Of a stretch of 64,000 nt of DNA, positions 57,076 to 64,000 are shown piece after piece. Within the stretch, counting starts at the first letter, position 1. Every line of letters starts with the position of its first letter. The notes beneath the pieces are model-generated. The model was not told the origin of the DNA. It saw only the letters and a list, made by a program, of their open reading frames with translations, and searched no databases. The position numbers were made by a program, and so were the translations under genes. The DNA is from Halichondria panicea (Eukaryota > Porifera > Demospongiae > Suberitida > Halichondriidae): contig NC_087383.1 in the NCBI RefSeq assembly GCF_963675165.1, positions 6,116,839-6,180,838 on the forward strand, read 5' to 3'.

Positions 57076-58556
57076 TATTGATATCCACATTGCACTCTGT
57101 GATGAGGTACTTGATAGTGTCCAGCTTCCCCTCTCTGACTGCCACTCCCAGTGGAGTTAGTCCATCACTGGTCACAGCTCCTATAGTGGTGAGTCAGGAC
57201 AGTGTCAGGAATGCACAACACATTGTCTCAGAAACCATAACTAATGAATGTCACCAACAACTATTGCCTGAACACCTCTACATGTCCCACACTGCACCTA
57301 CCCTAGCCTCTACACAGGCTCTCCTTTTTCTGTTCTTTATCACATCGTTCAATAAGATAAAATACTGTCTTAATCGTTCAATGAGATAAAATACGGTATT
57401 AATTGGAGGAATAAAGAAAGAAATAGACGTAGAGTTAGGAAAAAGGAGAGCCTGTATCGGGAAGTCGCGTGAGGGTAGAAGGGTGGTAGAAGGGTGAAAA
57501 TGAGCGTGGGCATGCTGAGCTAGAGATGTTGGACTGCCCACGTAGATATCTATGACTAATAAAACTTTGCCTGCAGCAAGCTGGACATGGACTTGGAACT
57601 GGAAGTTTGCAAGCACTATAGCTAGCTATATACCTTAGATGATCTACTAGTCTAGATTGTGTGTTCAGATTCTATCAGACTATTACCTTTTCTTGTGTCT
57701 TTCTACATGCTAGTATAGATCAAGAATAGCTTAAGTTAGTCATCATTATCATATATAGCAGGTAGCTACTGCCACCAGAGCTGGCCACGCTGGTTCTCTG
57801 ATCTAACTTGCAGCACAGCTTGGTGGTTGTCTCAGTACATGTACAGTCATATTAACTCTGAATGCGTGGGAGAATACCTTACGTCACGATTGTGGGCTAC
57901 ATATCGCCCACGTTCATAAAAATCCTTGTGGATCACGCGATTTCCCAAACCAGGCCTTACTTTTTCTTAACTGTACGCCCATTTCTTTCTTTGCTGCCTC
58001 ACTAGCACTATGTCTTTCATGGATGAACAGTGACAACAGCAAGAAAAAGTAAGGCCTGGGAACGAGGCTACACCTACCCAACTATACCCACAGTAAGTGG
58101 TGTATATATACTCAAGACATACACAATGAGTTATGGGGGGCCTAACATTGCATAAGGTATAAGATATCATTGTTGAGACATACACAATTAATGGGTAGGT
58201 AGAAAGGTAAAGTGATGCATGCCATTAGCAATCAGCGTACAAAGATATTCACTCACCATTGACATCCACATTGCACTGATTGATCAGATAACAGACAATT
58301 GCAGTGTACCCAAACTTGCAAGCAAAGAGAAGTCGATTGTTCTCTGGAGAAAACGATAAAAAGTGGTTAATATGAAGCACTAGACCTTGTGAGGGGTGGA
58401 TTAATACTATAACAAAAGGAGCATCTGTTGCTAGTCAGTAAATGACCGCCACTCAGTGTACACCTATATAATAATGAATCTCACCGTTAACTTTGGTGGT
58501 TACATCACCTTCATCTTTCAGTGTCAGCTCTAGGATACCAACTACTTGTGCAGAAT
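57076..58556 (-). CDS. Ankyrin-repeat exons, right module (three exons)
   Basis: Minus-strand exons 58556-58485, 58343-58257 and 57180-57076, paralogous to the left modules (DGLTPLGVAVREGKLDTIKY in the last). All are phase 1 to phase 1. The last leaves one base (A), and the Roco exon at 48,825 begins with AT, so joining gives N-V-L-L-L-ACQYG, which continues the ankyrin pattern. They are therefore probably the 5' exons of the Roco gene. The gap between the second and third exon is widened by the 767-bp transposon at 57,304-58,070. Confidence 0.7.
57304..58070. mobile_element. TAGCCTC element, full-length 767 bp, 9-bp target duplication
   Basis: TAGCCTCTACACAGGCTCTC to AAGGCCTGGGAACGAGGCTA, flanked by CACCTACCC on both sides. 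The left duplication copy at about 3,009-3,020 has one CACCTACCC and no insertion. Inverted relative of 11,676-13,928, without the nested element. It sits in an intron of the ankyrin gene. Confidence 0.9.
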
Positions 58557-59030
58557 CTGAGGTGAGAACAACAATTGCACTGTGAATATACTACGATAAT
58601 AAATATGCATGCATGATTTCAAAATAGAATGTTCAGCGCAAAATGGATCACATGCAGTCTTCTACTGGATAATGTCACAAGAGCAAGGGCTTAATTGATA
58701 ACCTCATAATTATACAAATTAACAAGCCTATACTGCATGTATGATTCTACATCAGGGTCTCACATCAGGGTCTCTGAATTAAGTAGTCACTTAAATATAC
58801 AGGTCGTCAGCTAGCTGGATCAGACTTGAAGTGTGGCCATGGCTCCGTATATACTATAGTTCTGGCTGCCCCAAGCTTGGTTTTTAATTAATGTACGTTT
58901 ATTACGGCCGGATATGACGTTTTGGGTGTGATTTGAAGTATGAAAATTTAAATAGAGAGCATAACAATTCGAGACAAAGTCGCAAATTAGTCATTAGATT
59001 CGAGGTCAACCTGTACAGTCCCAATTAACC

Positions 59031-61616
59031 GAATAGCCGCGGTTATGACTTCATACCGCCCACCGCGAAACAATAATCTAGTCAAATTGCTTGTTACTCG
59101 AGACTTTTCTTCTGCTCATAATTATATCTAAGAATTGCCGACAAACACTACAATAATACACAAATTGAAAACATTGAATACCAGGCCTTATCAAGATCAA
59201 GCTAATAATTATTATTGTACAAACTCGATTACTAATAGCTCCCAAGCTTATAGGGGGTGTTTCAGCAACCTGAGTCCCTAGCTCGATACGAATGCACAAT
59301 CATACATAATCATACAGTTTTATGAAGAGAAATTTTCTGAGGTATATACAGCCATAAATATTTTTATTTTCTACGTATAGCTTGCTATAGCTCTACAATC
59401 GATCAGTAACTAGCTCGCTTGACCTTGCTTCTTGGGATTCTGTATAGCTGTCTGTGGAGGATGAGGAATCTTTGTTCAACATAATAATAATACAGTTCAT
59501 GCACCAGCTTGATTTCTTGAACACTGTACTGTACTAAGCTATAGTTAGCCATCGTCCGATATCAAGCAGCTACAAGACTTAGTGTGATCGCTATTAAGGG
59601 GGTAGATTCGTACCGTTTTCATTTTTAATGAGCAGTTCTGTTCCGTTTCTACGCAAACGTTTTTACGGTACGGAACGGAAACTTTTACTTGACTTTTATC
59701 TACTGTATACAAGCATGCACACAGTGCAATTACACTACAATTATTACCGAGCGGGAAGTGAGAATAATCTTGCTACCTGATATTATGGCCCATGTAGATT
59801 TATATAATTATGCATGTCTGCAACGAATGAGGGTTGGGCTCACCTGGGGGAGCTTTGAGGCAATTAATTCCCCAGGTTTTCGTGAGAGTTTTAGGAGTGA
59901 AACACAGAGCCGAAAAAATGTATGTAGAATTCAATGTAGAACCATCACGTGAAGTCAGTGCACACTTATGTTATAATTATGAGCGTATTTTAGTGACATT
60001 TTAATAGAAATTTGTATATACGACAAATGTTACTTTGTATAGCGTAGCCAGGGGGTGCATGGCAATGGCCCTCCGGATCTCTACTATATACTCAGCTCAG
60101 GTTAGTGTAACTGATTATCAGGCACCCCCTTTTCTTGCGAATCTTGCTGCTGTTAGCTAGCTAACCTCGGTCCCATAATTATACGGCCTGGTGATGAGTG
60201 TATCTGGGCGTGGCAGAACCGGAAACAAAAGTAGAGATTCTTCACATTTTGTTTCCTGTCATAAGTTTAATACCGTAATTTAACTCTGTGCATGTATTAT
60301 GCTCTCCAGTACTAAAATCTAGTCATAGATTATATCTAACTATATAGCTAGCTACGGTAAGTTTAGATAAACATAATATGCATTGTCTTGCTGAAGCAAG
60401 AAGGCCTCACCCTCATTACAAAACAGGCCCAGGCACTCCAGCTCTTGTCAGAAGAAACATCCTTGTCTGGTTTTCAACATGGTATATGCATGGCAAAATT
60501 AATCTCTGCTATCAATTGCTGAATGCCTTTGTGATGGGCTAGTCGGTATAGAACTAGAATAAGTTAATTATGACGTCATCATTAAGAGACGCAGTTTCCG
60601 GTCATAATAATGCGTGGCTAAGTTTTGCTCCCTCTTCCAAAAATCCTGCATGGCTATAATTATGCTCTAAAAACCACTTCCCTCTCTCTTCAATCTACTG
60701 TCTGACTCTCTCATTCTCTGGGTATATATTATAAACGCCCAAAAATTACATGTATTGCGCAAGCACATGCACGTAGTAAAATGTATAATTATAGCTTGCC
60801 TACCTGCCTACCCATACGTTTACATGGCATGTATTAACCCAGTGAAGTAGAGCGTATTCATAATGGTATTAGTACAACCAGTAGGTTGTACATAGGATTG
60901 ACAGTGCAATTGTGTGTGTTCGCACACATTTTGACTCGTGTGTATAGACTGCATGCATGCTCTATTTCTGCAGGGAAAGGCCACATCAAGAAACTGACTG
61001 GGCAGATAGCTTAGTTAGCTTTTTAGTCTATGAATATTCTCACGCATTACTATTTATATTATTTGCACTATTTTCATATTTCATGGCTTTTCGTCTGACT
61101 GACTAAGTATTAAGTAAGTAAGTAACATTCTTGAAAAACATTTCCTCCTTGTACAAACATGTTCAGAAGATTCTGGATACCGCGTCTATAGTTATAGTCG
61201 ACTACAACCTGCATGGACCATGCATGGGTGTTTTTCTCAGAATTGCGTTTGCTTCCAAGAGGCAGATGACCTCTCAGGCTCCAACCTATGCAATTCTGCA
61301 ATCTTTACATGACTGCCACAGCAACGCACATGCATGGCAACTTATGAGATGGGCGTGGCTGTAACACAAACCTCCTTTTCTTCAGCTCAACTTTTCATTC
61401 TCTCACCTCAGGTATGCTATTTATGCTAGACGTATGCACTGACTAGCATAGATGTACTATAATAGGCCTCCAGGATGATTTTGCATTCACTTCAAACTAC
61501 ATCTACAGTATAAACATGGCTGCATGTCACATAGTTCCTTTCACTTTCATTATTGAAGAGTATGATACTCTGTATACTGAAAAAAGAAAGGGAATCGAAA
61601 CATTTGCAATGTGTAA
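59031..61616. other. No gene recognised
   Basis: AT-rich intergenic DNA with an inverted GTTCCGTTTC / GGAACGGAAAC word pair at about 59,638-59,686. A possible plus exon at about 60,391-60,480 (KQAQALQLLSEETSLSGFQH before a GTATAT donor) has no domain and was not called as a gene. Confidence 0.4.
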
Positions 61617-61624
61617 CGTTGCTA

Positions 61625-62033
61625 TAGGATTGCCAGGAAAAGCACGAAAAAGCGTAGAAACAAGAAATTCGGCGAGTGCATAATTATAATTATATCTCCA
61701 ATCAGTTATATAACGTTACAACATGTACAGTCAGTGTTGATATTACATTAGCACAATTAACAATAAATAAAAATTATTATTAGACAGTGTTCCAAGCTTC
61801 CATGCATCCACCAGTCCACATCATCACTTCCATGTCATGTGTATGTATACCTGTGCTAAACTCTGTATTTAAGTCAACACGGTCATTATCAAAACATTCT
61901 AAAATGTATGTAATAGCGTAAACATTAATTTTGTACATGTGAATGACGTTGTAACGGATTAGAGTTATGCACTCGCCGAATTTCTTTGTTTCTTCGCTTT
62001 TTCGTGCTTTTCCTGGCAATAATTATATCCTAG
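61625..62033. mobile_element. Foldback MITE with ~55-bp inverted ends
   Basis: ATTGCCAGGAAAAGCACGAA plus AAAGCG and ATTCGGCGAGTGCATAA at the left are mirrored at 61,965-62,033. Related words (CAAAAAGCGTTGAAACAAG) occur singly near 17,320. Non-coding. Confidence 0.7.
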
Positions 62034-62374
62034 TAATTTTTAGTTCGATTAATATAATAGTTGCTTACTGTATACTCCTGGTATAATAATAGTGCGGCAT
62101 TGTCGTATTATTTTATTACAACCGTTTATCCATTGGCAAATGTTGTGATATCTGGTACTTGCATGATTTCTGCAACAAGCTCTCATCTATATACTGACCT
62201 CAATTTTGGTCCCATTGTTAACCCACACCCAGTACCCCAGTGAAACCCTTGACACATAATGGCTAGAATGACCAGAGGATTTTTGATGTTTTCGGCGGCC
62301 TCGAAGTGCCGAACTAAGGTGAGGGGCACGGCACATCCAATCCAAGTTAAAGGAGGCTTTTACTCCCCCATTAA

Positions 62375-63275
62375 CCCTTTCCCTGCTTTAATTAAAAGTG
62401 AATATTCGCATATTTTGTTTAAAAAATTTATAACTCATGAACCGTATATTAAAAACACTTGTAACAAAGTTCCACAGGTAGAACCGGACCTGTCGCATTC
62501 GTGGAATCATCATTGTTGCCTAGCAACCAACCACCACCCCACAAATAACAATTGTTAACAAAAATTCACAATTATGTACACAAACAATATTGTATGATGT
62601 TACGAAGTGACTGAACACATGATATAAGTGTTCAGAATGTTCTCACGGTGACATGGCTCACTCAGGACTCAATCATGATCTGCAGAAACTTGTATTTGAG
62701 GTTCTATCGGCAGACGCCCTTTTCCTGGGAAATATTTTCTTCACCTACACACAGGTTTACAAATTTAATGGTGTCTCATGATGTCCACTGTTGTACTAAC
62801 TAGCCTAAATAAACCTATAGTGAAGCTATCAAGACTACAAATGCTACTCTATAGTGACTTACCAGGTTCAGGAAGATGGTCCACCTCAAGTGCGTCTTCC
62901 TCAGGATTCTCAGGCTCTTTCTTTTTAGCTTGACCTCTGAAAGGAAGCTTCCTACCTAGCTATGATCCCAGTCACTGTCCTCTCACTCTACAAGGCCATA
63001 GGCATCGATATTCTCACTCTCTAGCTTCCCTAGAACCTCCCTGAGGTTGTACTACGAAGATCTTGTAGCAATTATAAAACGGTCACTTTTCTTTCGACAA
63101 TTCTGATCGAACCGTACCTCCAAGCAAAATATTAAAAATACCATGTGGAAGAGCAGCTCAATGCGCATGTGCTGGTATCTGCAGTGTGTGCATAGCTCCA
63201 ACACAGTGTGCACAATGATTTTTTTAAATTTATCAGTAGCCATGCCGACTATAGTCGGCTAAAGCGGGGAAAGGG
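62375..63275. mobile_element. piggyBac-type element, 901 bp
   Basis: TTAA on both sides (62,371-62,374; 63,276-63,279). Ends CCCTTTCCCTGCTTTA and (inverse) CCCTTTCCCCGCTTTA are inverted repeats beginning CCC. The segment 62,850-63,080 resembles 470-620 and 52,480-52,660 (words GATCCCAGTCACTGTCCTCT, CCTAGAACC.CCTGAGGTTG), so those regions may be older fragments of the same element. The frames are broken; no transposase core. Confidence 0.8.
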
Positions 63276-63465
63276 TTAAGATCCTCCCCATACACACATT
63301 CAGTAGGGGCGCAAAAGACGGGCAAAAATTACGCTTTACTACAATCATGCAACGATTTTAGCAAACGTGTGCAGCTCAATATCGAGTCAATGGCGGTTAA
63401 TAATATGGTATAATTATGATCTCAGAAGAACACTGACGCCAGTCTGTATAATTATATCTAATTAA

Positions 63466-64000
63466 AAGTGATGATCACCTTCACATTGGAGCTACAAGAA
63501 GAGCCATACACAGTAAAAATACATTCATTACAGTAACATAAAACATGTTAAATGAAACACATGTAGAAATGACATACATTTCTGTCATTCAAACTAAAAC
63601 ACGATGATGCATCTCATAATTATATAATTATAACATTATTAGTGTTTTTGCTGTTTAAAGAGCATGGCATACTATAGTCACACATCCATCACACACTAAG
63701 ATAATATTTTTATGCACACACAACACGCTAATTAACTGCCAGGTACGGCGGGTATAATAATTTCAAGGGTATAAAAATGTTCGCGGTTTTCGCTGATTCA
63801 GCATGTACATGAACATTTACCCAGAAATTTAATATCACATGCATGCTGCAACAAGCCTGCTATTCCGCGTAAATTAAATCCACGAAAACCTTTCTAACGG
63901 TCGTTCTGTGAAAGATACCCGCATACACAAAGATGAAGTCATAAAGAGCTTCAACGTTGGGTTAGCGTACGATCGATGCCTCGGGTATAATTATATTATC
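63466..64000. repeat. Duplicated block matching 6,490-7,000
   Basis: From AAAGTGATGA to the window end, about 95 percent identical at sight to 6,490-6,998, in direct orientation. The pogo HTH fragment left of the match (6,199-6,497) is absent here. Confidence 0.8.

Larger units (their letters stand above)
51547..64000. repeat. Segmental duplication, right copy
   Basis: Direct-orientation counterpart of 1-7,000, about 5 kb longer because of private insertions at 52,813-53,268, 53,329-54,002, about 54,360-56,690 and 57,304-58,070. It starts with ACTTCGTAGTCAGTCCAGTC and continues past the window end. Confidence 0.85.

Noticed and set aside
59689-59952. 87-codon plus ORF
   Set aside because: No domain, splice context or repeated conservation; probably chance.

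Overview
This window looks like animal genomic DNA, most likely from a sponge or a similar early-branching metazoan. It is AT-rich. Genes are split into short exons with GT/AG introns, there are long GT/CA microsatellites, and transposons are nested very densely. The recognisable host genes are of types abundant in sponges: ankyrin-repeat proteins, a Roco GTPase ending in a death domain, a PDZ protein and a tyrosine-kinase fragment. No prokaryotic operon, CRISPR array or origin is visible. Most long ORFs are satellite shadows; real coding sequence was found by following exon phases and splice sites.

Layout. (1) 1-8,100: left copy of a segmental duplication, carrying on the minus strand three sets of small phase-1 ankyrin exons and several transposon copies. 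(2) 8,100-19,860: almost pure repeat DNA, including nested non-autonomous DNA transposons (9,183-10,585; 11,676-13,928 with a second element inside), a tRNA-Lys relic and a large GT microsatellite. (3) 19,867-20,159: an isolated ankyrin exon. (4) about 21,264-30,729: the most interesting region. Long terminal inverted repeats enclose two convergent genes, a UBZ-UIM-HECT ubiquitin ligase on the plus strand and a DD35E integrase on the minus strand. A 2,891-bp CACTA-like transposon sits inside the integrase. (5) 30,730-39,967: exons of minus-strand host genes, chiefly a PDZ protein, with a kinase-like exon nearby, interrupted by piggyBac-type, CAGGGGCG-type and long-TIR elements. (6) 40,888-43,021: two exons of a tyrosine-kinase domain on the plus strand, then miniature transposons down to 25 bp long. 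(7) 45,504-48,825: four 3' exons of an ANK-Roc-COR-death-domain gene (minus). (8) 49,241-64,000: transposons and the right copy of the segmental duplication, with ankyrin exons at 57,076-58,556 that are phase-compatible with the Roco exon and are probably its 5' part.

How things fit together. The two copies of the segmental duplication (1-7,000 and 51,547-64,000) act as each other's empty-site control, so several transposon insertions can be dated relative to the duplication and their target-site duplications read directly. The HECT plus integrase pair inside shared inverted repeats is best explained as one mobile element of about 9.5 kb that brings its own ubiquitin ligase. This copy appears decayed: the integrase has three frameshifts and an inserted transposon, and the HECT gene has two probable frameshifts.

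Limits. All domain names come from reading motifs by eye; no alignment or database search was run. Exon borders are inferred from GT/AG and phase. Frameshifts could in part be sequencing errors.
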